Below are positions 34,409 through 43,494 of a stretch of 64,000 nt of DNA, one piece after another. How positions within the stretch are numbered: position 1 is the stretch's first letter; each line of letters starts with the position of its first letter. Under the pieces are notes generated by a model. That model worked only from the letters and a program-made list of their open reading frames with translations, was not told the DNA's origin and searched no databases. A program made the translations under genes and the position numbers. This DNA comes from Silvimonas soli (GTDB taxonomy: Bacteria; Pseudomonadota; Gammaproteobacteria; Burkholderiales; Chitinibacteraceae). The stretch spans positions 1,550,001-1,614,000 of the forward strand of contig NZ_CP106736.1 of NCBI RefSeq assembly GCF_030035605.1, in the 5' to 3' direction.

Positions 34409-35185
34409 ATGACAGACCTTAAAGGCAAAACCGCACTGATTACCGGCTCGACCAGCGGCATTGGCCTGGGCATTGCCCAAGTGCTGGCGGCCCACGGTGC
34501 CAACGTGGTGCTCAATGGCTTTGGCGACGTGCTGGCCGCGCAGGAAAGCGTCACCCGTTATGCCGGGCGCGTGGGTTATCACGGTGCGGACCTGGCCCAG
34601 CCAGACCAAATCGCCGATCTGATGCGCTATGTTGAAAGTGAGTTCGGCGGTGCGGATATCCTGGTGAATAACGCGGGCATTCAGCATGTCGCCAACGTGC
34701 AGGACTTTGCGCCAGAGCGCTGGGATGCGGTGATCGCAATCAATCTCTCGGCGGCTTTTCACACCATGCGGCTGGCCATTGATGGAATGAAGGCACGGGG
34801 CTGGGGCCGGATCATCAATATTGCATCCACCCATGGTCTGGTGGCCTCGGCGCAGAAGTCCGCTTATGTCGCAGCCAAACATGGGCTGATTGGCTTAACC
34901 AAAGCCGCCGCGTTGGAACTGGCGCAAACCGGCGTGACCTGCAACGCCATCTGCCCCGGCTGGGTAAAAACGCCGCTGGTGGAAAAACAGATTGCCGATC
35001 GGGCAGCGGCCACTGGCATTTCCGTAGCACAAGCCACTCGCGACTTGCTGATCGAAAAACAACCTTCGGCTGAGTTTGTGACCCCACAGCAACTGGGTGA
35101 ACTGGCGCTGTTTCTGAGTAGCAATGCCGCCGCGCAAGTGCGTGGCGCGGCATGGGCGATGGATGGCGGGTGGACGGCGCAATGA
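34409..35185 (+). CDS. bdhA: 3-hydroxybutyrate dehydrogenase (SDR family)
   Basis: 258 residues from ATG 34409 (the longer frame from 34394 lacks a ribosome site). Short-chain dehydrogenase with TGSTSGIGLGIA for NAD binding, NNAG at about residue 90, the catalytic Ser in IASTHG, and YxxxK in YVAAKHG. The segments IQHVANVQDFAPERWD and CPGWVKTPLVEKQI and the DLLIEKQPSAEFVT region are characteristic of D-3-hydroxybutyrate dehydrogenases, which oxidise the substrate to acetoacetate. Second gene of the operon, 39 bp after the permease. Confidence 0.92.
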   Translation: MTDLKGKTALITGSTSGIGLGIAQVLAAHGANVVLNGFGDVLAAQESVTRYAGRVGYHGADLAQPDQIADLMRYVESEFGGADILVNNAGIQHVANVQDFAPERWDAVIAINLSAAFHTMRLAIDGMKARGWGRIINIASTHGLVASAQKSAYVAAKHGLIGLTKAAALELAQTGVTCNAICPGWVKTPLVEKQIADRAAATGISVAQATRDLLIEKQPSAEFVTPQQLGELALFLSSNAAAQVRGAAWAMDGGWTAQ

Positions 35186-35266
35186 AGCGCACATCTTTCG
35201 GATTAGCTGGGTGGCTGATCAAGATTGGCGGGGCAACCGTGGTACACCAGAACTGGACAACCAGAC

Positions 35267-35974
35267 ATGAATAAACTTTATCCGGACGCCCGCACGGCAC
35301 TGGCCGATATCGTCGCCGATGGCCAGACCATCGCTGTCGGTGGCTTTGGTTTGTGCGGTATTCCTGAAGCGCTCATTAGCGCCTTGCGTGACAGCGGCGT
35401 GCGTAATTTGACGGCGATTTCCAATAACGCCGGAGTTGATGGCTTTGGCCTGGGCCAGTTATTGGAAAGCCGACAGATTCGCAAGATGATTTCCAGCTAT
35501 GTGGGCGAAAACAAAGAATTTGAGCGCCAGTATCTGGCAGGCGAACTGGAACTGGAATTCACCCCGCAGGGCACGCTGGCCGAAAAACTGCGGGCAGGCG
35601 GCGCGGGGATTCCAGCGTTTTTTACGCCGACTGGCTACGGCACGCTGGTGGCTGAAGGCAAAGAAACCCGCGAGTTCAACGGCAAGATGTATGTAATGGA
35701 AACCGCGCTGGTGGCCGATGTCTCGCTGGTCAAAGCGTGGAAGGCTGACAAGGCGGGCAATCTGATATTTCGCCGCACTGCACGCAACTTCAACCCCAAC
35801 GTGGCCACCGCCGGACGCATTACCGTGGCCGAAGCGGAAATTATCGTCGAGATTGGCGAGCTGGACCCGGACCAGATCCACACGCCGGGCATCTTTGTGC
35901 AGCGACTGATCCACAACCCGCACCCCGAAAAACGTATCGAACAACGCACTGTGCGTGTGGCAAAGGAAAGCTGA
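35267..35974 (+). CDS. scoA: Succinyl-CoA:3-ketoacid CoA transferase, subunit A
   Basis: 235 residues from ATG 35267. GGFGLCGIPE at about 28-37, the AISNNAGVDGFGLG segment, the FTPQGTLAEKLRAGGAGIPAF block in divided form and RTARNFNPNVATAG identify the alpha subunit of the type I (SCOT) CoA transferase. With subunit B it moves CoA from succinyl-CoA to acetoacetate. It lies 81 bp after bdhA and is separated by one base from subunit B. Confidence 0.93.
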   Translation: MNKLYPDARTALADIVADGQTIAVGGFGLCGIPEALISALRDSGVRNLTAISNNAGVDGFGLGQLLESRQIRKMISSYVGENKEFERQYLAGELELEFTPQGTLAEKLRAGGAGIPAFFTPTGYGTLVAEGKETREFNGKMYVMETALVADVSLVKAWKADKAGNLIFRRTARNFNPNVATAGRITVAEAEIIVEIGELDPDQIHTPGIFVQRLIHNPHPEKRIEQRTVRVAKES

Positions 35975-35975
35975 T

Positions 35976-36635
35976 ATGGCCTGGACCCGAGACCAAATGG
36001 CCGCGCGTGCCGCCAGAGAATTGCAGGACGGCTTTTACGTGAACCTGGGCATTGGCCTGCCCACACTGGTGGCCAATCATGTGCCGGATGGAGTGGAAGT
36101 CTGGTTGCAATCCGAAAACGGCCTGTTGGGCATTGGCCCTTTTCCCACCGAAGATGAAGTCGACGCCGATCTGATCAACGCCGGCAAGCAAACCATCACT
36201 ACCCTGCCTGGCTCGGCCACGTTTGCCAGCGCCGATTCGTTTGGAATGATTCGCGGCGGCAAGATCAATCTGGCCATCCTCGGTGCCATGCAGGTAAGCG
36301 AAAAAGGTGACCTGGCCAACTGGATGATCCCCGGCAAAATGGTCAAAGGCATGGGCGGCGCGATGGACCTGGTCGCCGGCGTCGGGCGAGTGATCGTGTT
36401 GATGGAACACGTAGCCAGGAAAAAAGACGGCACAGAGGAAATCAAGCTGTTGCCGGAATGTACCCTCCCGCTAACCGGCGTCGGTGTGGTCGATCTGATC
36501 ATCACTGATCTGGCGGTACTGGAAGTCGGCAAAGACCGCCTGCATGTGCTGGAACTGGCACCCGGTGTCAGCGCTGAAGAGGCCCAGGCGAAGACGGGTG
36601 TGGCGTTACAGTTTGCCGTTGGCTTAGTCGCTTAA
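35976..36635 (+). CDS. scoB: Succinyl-CoA:3-ketoacid CoA transferase, subunit B
   Basis: 219 residues from ATG 35976 (AAAGGAAAG upstream). The beta-subunit signature NLGIGLPTLVANHV and catalytic SENGLLGIGP, with nucleophile Glu47, are intact; the later GGKINLAILGAMQV and PGKMVKGMGGAMDLV blocks also match. Acetoacetyl-CoA made here needs a thiolase, which is not in this operon and must come from elsewhere. The transcript has no obvious terminator before the OmpA gene. Confidence 0.93.
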   Translation: MAWTRDQMAARAARELQDGFYVNLGIGLPTLVANHVPDGVEVWLQSENGLLGIGPFPTEDEVDADLINAGKQTITTLPGSATFASADSFGMIRGGKINLAILGAMQVSEKGDLANWMIPGKMVKGMGGAMDLVAGVGRVIVLMEHVARKKDGTEEIKLLPECTLPLTGVGVVDLIITDLAVLEVGKDRLHVLELAPGVSAEEAQAKTGVALQFAVGLVA

Positions 36636-36796
36636 CCAGATCAGTGCCTGCTTTTCTTGCGGCGACGCGCGAGCCCGCTGCTCTTCACCCCTGTAATACC
36701 ACTGGTACCGCAGGGTTAAGCTGTGGTGCCAGTTCATCTCTTATCCACACTCAATTGTCAGGCTATTCTTACAAATTTATTGCTACGCTCTGCTCC

Positions 36797-36820
36797 AATA
36801 CCACTTGTCCAGGTGGTATT
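36797..36820. repeat. Palindrome in the leader region of the OmpA-like gene
   Basis: AATACCAC-N8-GTGGTATT is a perfect 8-bp inverted repeat. The same AATACCAC word heads a shorter palindrome (TACCACTGGTA) near 36696. Both lie in the 396-bp non-coding stretch 36636-37031, which is AT-rich at 36760-36910 and otherwise empty. They may be regulator sites or a weak terminator of the scoB transcript. Confidence 0.4.
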
Positions 36821-37031
36821 AGCCCTTGCCATCCGTGTTGCAAAAAAAATACAAAAAAATCTTTCCCCTACCGTACGTCTGCTGATACCAAATTGTAATT
36901 ATTTGTTGCACTGCCGGGTACCTATAGTCCGAAGCAGGTTGCCATTACAAACGCAATCAACCTATTGGTGCCGCGCTTCGCCAAAATGGCCAGGCCCGAC
37001 AGACCTTCAAGGCAAGAGTAGGAGCAAAAAG

Positions 37032-38078
37032 ATGAAGAAAGCACGTATTTGCCTGACCATTCTGGCAGGGCTGATCAGTACTCAAGCCCTTTGCGCCGAT
37101 GATTTTTCCGGCTTTTTTGGGGGACTGAAAGCGGGTATTAACCGCTCGGAAACCGACGGCAATTTTGCGACCCACAGCAACGATGCTTTTACAGGTGGTG
37201 GCGAGCTCGGCTACAACATGCAGTGGGACAACTTCCTGGTCGGGTTTAGCGGCTTTTATGACTATATCGACAAAAGCGCTCACGACGGGCCTGGCAGCGG
37301 CATGACTTCCCAGTACGGTGCCAACCTGGGAGGTGCGGACTTGAAACTGGGTCTGCCGTTTGATCGCTGGATGCCGTACGCCAAACTGGGCTACGGTCGG
37401 GTTAATGGTTCCGGCGAGAGCAACAACTTTGGTGGTAACGCCTTTCACGGCGGGTTGGGGCTGGAATACAAACTGGCACCTCACTGGGGTCTGGCTGGCG
37501 AATGGACCGCGACCGAGCCGTCTGATCACGGCATGAAGTTCAAGAGCAACAGTCTGACGCTGAACCTGAACTACTATTTTGGCAGCCCGACTCCGGCTCC
37601 TATGCCGGTAGCCGAACCTGCGCCAGCGCCAGCTCCGGCACCAACTCCGGCACCGGAACCGCAAGTGGTTACCAAGCACTTCTCGCTCAAAACTGACGTG
37701 CTGTTTGAGTTTGGCAAGGCCGATCTGAAACCTGAGGGCCATGACGCACTGGACAAGCTGTATGACCAAGTCAAATCGCTCGATCCAAAAGAAGGTAAAG
37801 CCATCGTGATCGGCTACACCGACCGGATCGGCAGCGAGAAATACAACATGGATCTCGGCTATCGCCGCGCCAAAGCCGTTGCGGACTACCTGGTGTCCAA
37901 GGGTGTTCCTGCTGACAAGGTTGAAGCCCAGAGTAAAGGCGAGGCAGACCCGGTTACTGGCGACACTTGCGCCAAGGTCAAGGGTCACAAAAAGCTGGTT
38001 GAGTGCCTGGCGCCAGATCGTCGCGTAGAGATTGATGCGCAAGGTGTGCATGAAGAAACAGTGACACCAGCGCAATAA
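37032..38078 (+). CDS. OmpA-family outer membrane protein
   Basis: 348 residues from ATG 37032 (GGAG at 37021-37024). Signal peptide 1-21 (ALCA|DDF). Residues about 22-185 form an eight-stranded barrel (GFFGGLKAGINRSETD..., ending LTLNLNYYF), then a Pro/Ala linker and a C-terminal OmpA peptidoglycan-binding domain with SLKTDVLFEFGKADLKPEG, GYTDRIGSEKYNMDLGYRRAKAV in shortened form and a Cys pair around GDTCAKVKG...VECLAPDRRVEI that fits the conserved disulfide of RmpM/OmpA proteins. It anchors outer membrane to wall. Confidence 0.93.
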   Translation: MKKARICLTILAGLISTQALCADDFSGFFGGLKAGINRSETDGNFATHSNDAFTGGGELGYNMQWDNFLVGFSGFYDYIDKSAHDGPGSGMTSQYGANLGGADLKLGLPFDRWMPYAKLGYGRVNGSGESNNFGGNAFHGGLGLEYKLAPHWGLAGEWTATEPSDHGMKFKSNSLTLNLNYYFGSPTPAPMPVAEPAPAPAPAPTPAPEPQVVTKHFSLKTDVLFEFGKADLKPEGHDALDKLYDQVKSLDPKEGKAIVIGYTDRIGSEKYNMDLGYRRAKAVADYLVSKGVPADKVEAQSKGEADPVTGDTCAKVKGHKKLVECLAPDRRVEIDAQGVHEETVTPAQ

Positions 38079-38101
38079 GCGTTTTTTAGAGTATTGCCGG
38101 G

Positions 38102-38142
38102 AAGAACGGCCAGGTTGCACACCATGCAATCTGGCCGTTCTT
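38102..38142. terminator. Long hairpin after the OmpA-like gene
   Basis: AAGAACGGCCAG (38102-38113) pairs with CTGGCCGTTCTT (38131-38142); inside, a G-T wobble and TTGCA/TGCAA extend the stem to 18 bp around a CACCA loop. The T-run after it is weak (TTATTTG), so it may act as a terminator or 3'-end stabiliser for the abundant mRNA. Confidence 0.7.
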
Positions 38143-38269
38143 ATTTGGGCTGGATTTGCAAAGCTGAATCCCGACCGCGCGGCTCACTTCTCTGAATTCA
38201 AGCGAAGGGGAAAGTACGCATTGGGTGATGCCTGGCAATGACTCGACACATCGCCCACATGTCTGTAGC

Positions 38270-38307
38270 GCCAAAAACAAAGAGCGCGAGAGTTACCCCT
38301 CGCGCTC
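38270..38307 (-). terminator. Terminator of the NCS1 permease gene (reverse)
   Basis: GAGCGCGAG (38282-38290) and CTCGCGCTC (38299-38307) form a perfect 9-bp stem; read on the reverse strand it is followed by TTTGTTTTTGG. Confidence 0.85.
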
Positions 38308-38323
38308 ATCTTCCCGAATGCAA

Positions 38324-39763
38324 CTACGCTACTTGGCGTGCCGCCCGTACAAACACCGGGCTCTTCATGATTGCCAGATAAGAAATCCCGCCCAGCGCAC
38401 AACCGATAAACCAGTTGAAGTCGGCCATTGATTTGATCCCGGCAAAGGTAATCAGCAAACCGGCAGCCACCGACGGCACCAGCGCATATAACGCGCGCTT
38501 GTTTACGCCGTTGTCGTACCAGTACGCGCCACCGGCTTTGTCTTTGTACAAGTCGTCCACCACGATCTCCTGATTGCGCACCAGGTAGAAGTCCGCCAGC
38601 AAAATCCCGAACAACGGGCCAATGAATGCCGCCAGCGTATCGAGCGTGTAGTGGATTACGTCCGGTGAATTAAAGAGGTTCCACGGTGTGAGAAACACCG
38701 AGCCGATGGCCGCGATAAAACCACCCGCGCGGAAAGACACTTTGCTGGGGCTGACGTTGGAGAAATCAAACGCTGGCGAAACAAAGTTGGCAACGATATT
38801 GATGCCGATCGTTGCGGTGACGAAGGTAAACGCGCCCAGCACCGCCACCAGCGTGTTGTCGATTTTGGCCACAACCTGGATCGGGTCGGTAATCATCTGG
38901 CCGAACACCGGAATGGTGCCCGAGGTAATCACCACGGTGACCACCGAGAACGCCAGGAAGTTAACCGGCAAACCCCAGAAGTTGCCGCGTTTTACTTCCT
39001 TGAACGATTTGCCGTAACGCGAAAAGTCGCCAAAGTTGAGCATCGGGCCAGAGAAGTACGACACCACCAGCGCAATCGCGGTGATCATCGGGCCAATCAC
39101 GGCCAAACCATGGTATTTCACTTCACCCAGGTTAAAGGTGATTTTGCCTGGACCGGCCTTCATCACAATCCAGACAGCCAGACACAGCATCACCACGTAC
39201 ACCGCCGGGCCAGCCCAGTCGATAAAGCGTTTGATGGTGCCCATGCCGTTCCAGAACACCAGCGCCTGCAGCACCCACATGATCATGAACCCCAGCCAGC
39301 CCAGATAACTGAGCCCGGCAAAGGCGCTATGGGTGAGCGTTTCCAGACCCGGAAAAAAGCGCAGCAGCACAATGGTCAACGCGCTGGAAGCAAGGAAAGT
39401 CTGGATGCCGTACCAGGCCACCGCAATCAGCCCACGAATGATCGCCGGCACATTCGCACCCCACACGCCAAAGGCCATGCGGCAAGCCACTGGGTACGGC
39501 ACGCCGGCTTTCTGGCTAGGCTTGGCGACCAGATTGGCAAACACATTCACCAGACAGATCCCGGCGATCAACGACACCAGCACCTGCCAACTCGACAAAC
39601 CCAAAGCAAACAGGCTACCGGCAAACACGTAGCCACCAACACTGTGTACATCCGACATCCAGAAAGCAAAAATGTTGTACCAGTTCCAGTCCTGCTTTTT
39701 CAGCGGGCCCAGATCTTCGTTGTAAAGCCGGTCACTATAACCGGCTGGAGTTTGCTCAGACAT
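38324..39763 (-). CDS. NCS1-family permease, probable allantoin transporter
   Basis: 479 residues, 12 membrane helices, AGGAG before the ATG. NCS1 signs: LYNEDLGPLKKQDWNWYNIFAFW in divided blocks, SDVHSVGGY in helix 1, the YPV-containing GVPYPVACRMAFG loop and FGDFSRYGKS. Members carry nucleobases, hydantoins or allantoin with sodium or protons. It diverges from a GntR regulator whose operon degrades allantoin, and an exact copy of the proposed operator lies 78 bp before its start, so allantoin is the likely substrate. Uracil or another ureide cannot be excluded. Confidence 0.88.
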   Translation of the reverse strand: MSEQTPAGYSDRLYNEDLGPLKKQDWNWYNIFAFWMSDVHSVGGYVFAGSLFALGLSSWQVLVSLIAGICLVNVFANLVAKPSQKAGVPYPVACRMAFGVWGANVPAIIRGLIAVAWYGIQTFLASSALTIVLLRFFPGLETLTHSAFAGLSYLGWLGFMIMWVLQALVFWNGMGTIKRFIDWAGPAVYVVMLCLAVWIVMKAGPGKITFNLGEVKYHGLAVIGPMITAIALVVSYFSGPMLNFGDFSRYGKSFKEVKRGNFWGLPVNFLAFSVVTVVITSGTIPVFGQMITDPIQVVAKIDNTLVAVLGAFTFVTATIGINIVANFVSPAFDFSNVSPSKVSFRAGGFIAAIGSVFLTPWNLFNSPDVIHYTLDTLAAFIGPLFGILLADFYLVRNQEIVVDDLYKDKAGGAYWYDNGVNKRALYALVPSVAAGLLITFAGIKSMADFNWFIGCALGGISYLAIMKSPVFVRAARQVA

Positions 39764-39840
39764 GGAATGACTCCTGACCTGTTGATTTACTTTGCCACAC
39801 TGGTCCCCGCCATTTCTGGCAGGGTTCAGCGCAGCTCACT

Positions 39841-39850
39841 TTGTATACAA
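39841..39850. promoter_or_regulatory. GntR operator, permease side
   Basis: TTGTATACAA, a perfect 10-bp palindrome, 78 bp before the permease ATG. It is identical to the copy on the regulator side at 40015 and matches the TNGT-N3-ACNA form bound by FCD-type GntR regulators. Confidence 0.7.
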
Positions 39851-40014
39851 TCGGTAGCAGCGATTCCACTTTGGTCATTCGCTGCGCATAAGGTCTGCAG
39901 TAAGATGACCAGCAAAAAGCGTTCCAGCGTTTGCCTGATACAAAGAATAATGGCCATAAGCCCATTGCAACGCGCTTCAGTGCTACGATTCGCATTACGC
40001 AATTGGCATTAACT

Positions 40015-40024
40015 TTGTATACAA
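40015..40024. promoter_or_regulatory. GntR operator, regulator side
   Basis: Second TTGTATACAA palindrome, extended to ACTTTGTATACAATAA, 79 bp before the GntR ATG. Weaker relatives (GATACAAA) follow at about 40050-40058. Both genes of the divergent pair therefore have one perfect site at equal distance. Confidence 0.7.
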
Positions 40025-40102
40025 TAATTAGAAAATACGAATACAAAATACGATACAAAACGGTGCAACCGCACCAGAACCGGGCAATAAAAGGAAGTCA
40101 GC

Positions 40103-40801
40103 ATGTCCGCAAAAACGCGTGACGAAGCCATTTACGAGAACCTGCACGCCGCCATTTTTGAGGTGCAACTCCCCCCTGGCACCCGCCTGCCAGAGGATGA
40201 ACTGGCCGAGACTTTTGGCGTATCACGCACCGGTATTCGCAAGGTATTACAGCGGCTGGCGCACGAGCGGCTGGTGGATATTGTCCCCAACAAGGGCGCT
40301 TCGGTGGCGCAGCCATCGGTAAAAGAGGCGCGTGAGGTCTTTGCGGCCCGCCGCATGATTGAATGCGCCGCCTTGCCGCAAGTCATCAGCCATGCGCGAG
40401 CCAATCAAATCAAAGTCTTGCGCGAGATCATGCTGCGCGAGGATGAAGCACAACTGAGTGGTAACCGCCCCGCCGCCATCCGCCTTTCCGGCGAGTTTCA
40501 TCTGGCGTTGATCCGCATTGCCGATAACGACACGTTGGCGCATTTTTTACGGGAGTTGGTCGCACGTTCGTCGCTGATCATCGCCACTTATGGCGCGCCG
40601 ATTGCTGTTTCATGCCGCCACTCCGAACACGAACAGATTCTGGATTTGATCAGCACCCGCGAAACCAAAGCCGCCGTGGAGTGGATGGACCAACACCTGC
40701 TGGAAGTCGAGCGCAGTTGCAGCTTTGCGGTAGAAGACGAAGAACCGGACCTGAAAGCCATACTGAGCACCATCGCCCGCCGTGGCACGGGACTTGCATA
40801 A
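40103..40801 (+). CDS. GntR-family regulator (FCD/FadR subfamily)
   Basis: 232 residues, ribosome site AAGGAAG. Winged helix at about 8-75 (IFEVQLPPGTRLPEDELAETFGVSRTGIRKVLQRL) and an all-helical FCD effector domain with metal/ligand-type histidines (LSGEFHLALI, CRHSEHEQILD). Its gene order (racemase, allantoinase, allantoicase, ureidoglycolate lyase following on the same strand) and twin operators make it the controller of the local ureide regulon, presumably responding to allantoin, allantoate or a product. Comparable to HpxS/AllS-linked regulators only in role, not proven in sequence. Confidence 0.9.
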   Translation: MSAKTRDEAIYENLHAAIFEVQLPPGTRLPEDELAETFGVSRTGIRKVLQRLAHERLVDIVPNKGASVAQPSVKEAREVFAARRMIECAALPQVISHARANQIKVLREIMLREDEAQLSGNRPAAIRLSGEFHLALIRIADNDTLAHFLRELVARSSLIIATYGAPIAVSCRHSEHEQILDLISTRETKAAVEWMDQHLLEVERSCSFAVEDEEPDLKAILSTIARRGTGLA

Positions 40802-40832
40802 CCCGACTAGCCACGACTTGCCAGGAACCACC

Positions 40833-41564
40833 ATGCGCCTACGCATCATCAACCCCAATACCACCGCCAGCATGACTGACAAGATCGGCGCCGCGGCGCT
40901 GGCCGTGGCCCGACCGGGGACCGAAATCATTGCGGTGAACCCGGCCAGCGGCCCGGTGTCGATTGAATCGCACTTTGACGAAGCCATTGCCGCCGTGGGT
41001 GTATGCGATGAAGTTCGTGCGGGCGAAGCGACTGGCACTGACGCGTACGTGATCGCCTGCTTTGGCGACCCCGGCCTGTACGCCGCCCGCGAGCTGACGC
41101 GCGCCCCGGTGATCGGCATTGCCGAAGCCGCGTTTCACATGGCTAGTTTGATTGCCACACGGTTTTCGGTGGTCACCACGCTGGGCCGCACCGGGATCGT
41201 GGCTGAGCGTCTGCTACATGAATACGGTATGGCCAACCGCTGTCGGCGCGTGCGTGCGGCGGAAATCCCTGTACTGGCGCTGGAACGCAATCCACAAGCG
41301 GCATTTGAGTTGATCGTGGAAGAAGCCCTGCGCGCCCGGCGTGAAGACGGCATTGGCGCGATTGTGCTGGGTTGCGGCGGCATGGCCGATCTCACCGACC
41401 AAATCGCCCAGGCCGTAGGTTTACCGGTGGTCGAAGGCGTGACCGCAGCGGTGGCGCTGGCCGAATCACTGGTTACACTGAAACTGCAAACCAGCAAACA
41501 CGGCGATCTGGATTTCCCGCCCGCCAAACCCTTCAGCGGCGACTTTGCGCGTTACTCCCGTTAA
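40833..41564 (+). CDS. Allantoin/hydantoin racemase (Asp/Glu racemase superfamily)
   Basis: 243 residues from ATG 40833 (AGGAA upstream), 31 bp after the regulator. The start MRLRIINPNTTASMT is the family hallmark. The two catalytic cysteines are in IACFGDPG and VLGCGGM, one in each half of the fold. Allantoin racemases (HpxA-like) interconvert R- and S-allantoin so that stereospecific allantoinase can use both. The next gene, puuE, supports allantoin rather than a synthetic hydantoin as substrate. Confidence 0.9.
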   Translation: MRLRIINPNTTASMTDKIGAAALAVARPGTEIIAVNPASGPVSIESHFDEAIAAVGVCDEVRAGEATGTDAYVIACFGDPGLYAARELTRAPVIGIAEAAFHMASLIATRFSVVTTLGRTGIVAERLLHEYGMANRCRRVRAAEIPVLALERNPQAAFELIVEEALRARREDGIGAIVLGCGGMADLTDQIAQAVGLPVVEGVTAAVALAESLVTLKLQTSKHGDLDFPPAKPFSGDFARYSR

Positions 41565-41580
41565 CCACCCGGACCACTTT

Positions 41581-42507
41581 ATGACGCAACACTATCCACG
41601 CGATCTGATCGGTTATGGCCGCAATCCGCCCCACGCCAACTGGCCGGGGAAAGCCAGGATCGCCGTGCAATTTGTACTCAATTACGAAGAAGGTGGCGAG
41701 AACTGTGTGCTGCATGGCGATGCGGGCTCAGAGCAGTTTCTGAGTGAGATGTTCAACCCGGCCAGCTTTCCGGGCCGTCATCTCTCGATGGAATCGATCT
41801 ACGAATACGGCTCACGCGCTGGGGCATGGCGCATTCTCAAAGAGTTTGAAAAACGCGGTCTACCGTTGACCATTTTTGGCGTATCGATGGCGCTGGAACG
41901 CAATCCGGAACTGACCCACGCCTTTGTCGAACTCGGCCACGAAATCGCCTGCCACGGCTGGCGCTGGATTCACTATCAAGACATGCCCGAAGCGCAAGAA
42001 CGCGAGCATATGCAGATCGGCATGGACATCATCGAACGCCTGACGGGCGAGCGCGCGCTGGGCTGGTACACCGGCCGCGACAGCCCCAATACCCGGCGAC
42101 TGGTGGCCGATTACGGCGGCTTCTTGTATGACTCCGACTACTACGGTGACGACCTGCCGTTCTGGACCACCGTTACCAAAACCAATGGCGAAACGGCTCC
42201 GCACCTGATCGTGCCCTACACGCTAGACACCAACGACATGCGCTTCTCGCTACCGCAAGGGTTCTCGCAGGGTGATGACTTCTTTACCTATCTGCGAGAT
42301 GCGTTTGATGTGCTGTACGCCGAGGGCGAAGACAGCCCAAAGATGCTAAGCATAGGCATGCACTGCCGTTTACTCGGCCGCCCCGGGAGGATGCGGGCGT
42401 TGCAGCGTTTTCTGGATCATATTGAACAACATGAGCGGGTTTGGGTTTGTCGGCGGGTGGATGTGGCGAAGCATTGGCGGGCGGAGCATCCGTTTAAGGA
42501 TGTGTAG
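41581..42507 (+). CDS. puuE: Allantoinase PuuE (polysaccharide-deacetylase fold)
   Basis: 308 residues from ATG 41581, the standard length. NodB-like fold without the usual metal aspartate; PuuE marks are YPRDLIGYGRNPPHANWPG at the start (shown in part), NYEEGGENCVLHGD, EIACHGWRWIHYQ and GRDSPNTRRLV, and the late MLSIGMHCRLLGRPGR. It hydrolyses allantoin to allantoate without zinc, unlike the amidohydrolase AllB. It lies 16 bp after the racemase. The following 987 bp are a repeat island that separates it from allantoicase. Confidence 0.93.
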   Translation: MTQHYPRDLIGYGRNPPHANWPGKARIAVQFVLNYEEGGENCVLHGDAGSEQFLSEMFNPASFPGRHLSMESIYEYGSRAGAWRILKEFEKRGLPLTIFGVSMALERNPELTHAFVELGHEIACHGWRWIHYQDMPEAQEREHMQIGMDIIERLTGERALGWYTGRDSPNTRRLVADYGGFLYDSDYYGDDLPFWTTVTKTNGETAPHLIVPYTLDTNDMRFSLPQGFSQGDDFFTYLRDAFDVLYAEGEDSPKMLSIGMHCRLLGRPGRMRALQRFLDHIEQHERVWVCRRVDVAKHWRAEHPFKDV

Positions 42508-42562
42508 GGCGGGTGGAGCCCGCCGCTGGCGGCTGGGCCAGCATTGCAATGTGAAGAGATGG

Positions 42563-42664
42563 GGTGCCTGCGGCACGGTTTGGTTTGATACCCGGTGGTG
42601 ACCGGGAGCACGATACTTTTTCTTGCCTCGCCAAGAAAAAGTAACCAAAAAGAAGGCGACCCCG
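42563..42664. repeat. Left arm of a 0.9-kb inverted-repeat island
   Basis: This stretch matches, in inverse orientation and with scattered differences, 43287-43411: both have TGCCT(G/T)CGGCAC, GATACCCGG(T/C)GGTG, a TACTTTTTCTTG or GTTACTTTTCTTTG hairpin, and a GGCGACCC end. The hairpin here is TACTTTTTCTTG (42614-42625), loop CCTCGC, CAAGAAAAAGTA (42632-42643). Confidence 0.7.
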
Positions 42665-42702
42665 CACCGGCGTCCAGCCTGCGGCTGGATACCCCCACTT
42701 TC

Positions 42703-42785
42703 GCAAGATTGCCCCGGCGGGTCGACGAACTAGCCCGCAAGCGGGCGTCGGACAAGCGTCACCCGAAAGCCCGGGGCAATCTTGC
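42703..42785. repeat. Nested palindromic element inside the island
   Basis: GCAAGATTGCCCCGG (42703-42717) and CCGGGGCAATCTTGC (42771-42785) are perfect 15-bp complements; the 53 bases between contain a smaller GCCCGC/GCGGGC hairpin. REP-like design. Confidence 0.75.
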
Positions 42786-42877
42786 TTCGCTTGGCGCCTG
42801 AAAGGGGAGGAAAAGCACGTCGTCTGTTGGCTGGCGGTCTTTGTTTGCTGTTGCCGTTACTGGCTGCCGACGTTGTA

Positions 42878-43221
<344 letters not shown>

Positions 43222-43286
43222 AGACCCCTGGCCAACAGACTGTTCGTTTCGGCTTTTGACCTTGGGCCCCGTCGGCGCTTGAGCCC

Positions 43287-43411
43287 GGGTCGCCTTTTGC
43301 TATCCCGCTCTGCGGGACTTTTGGTTACTTTTCTTTGGCGAAGCAAAGAAAAGTAACGTGCCCCCGGCCACCGCCGGGTATCAAAAGCCTTTAAACCCCG
43401 TGCCGAAGGCA
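43287..43411. repeat. Right arm of the inverted-repeat island
   Basis: Inverse partner of 42563-42664. Contains a perfect 14-bp hairpin GTTACTTTTCTTTG (43324-43337), loop GCGAAG, CAAAGAAAAGTAAC (43344-43357), strong enough to influence transcription entering the allantoicase gene. Confidence 0.7.
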
Positions 43412-43494
43412 CTAACAAAACAAGCTTTTAAAGTTGCAGTTAAAAATTTCGTATTTGGGACAACCATTCAAACAACCCGGACGCTCAGCCCCTC

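Noticed and set aside
36957..38129. 390-codon reverse-strand frame opposite the OmpA-like gene
   Set aside because: The opposite strand encodes a full OmpA protein with signal peptide and ribosome site; this is its shadow.
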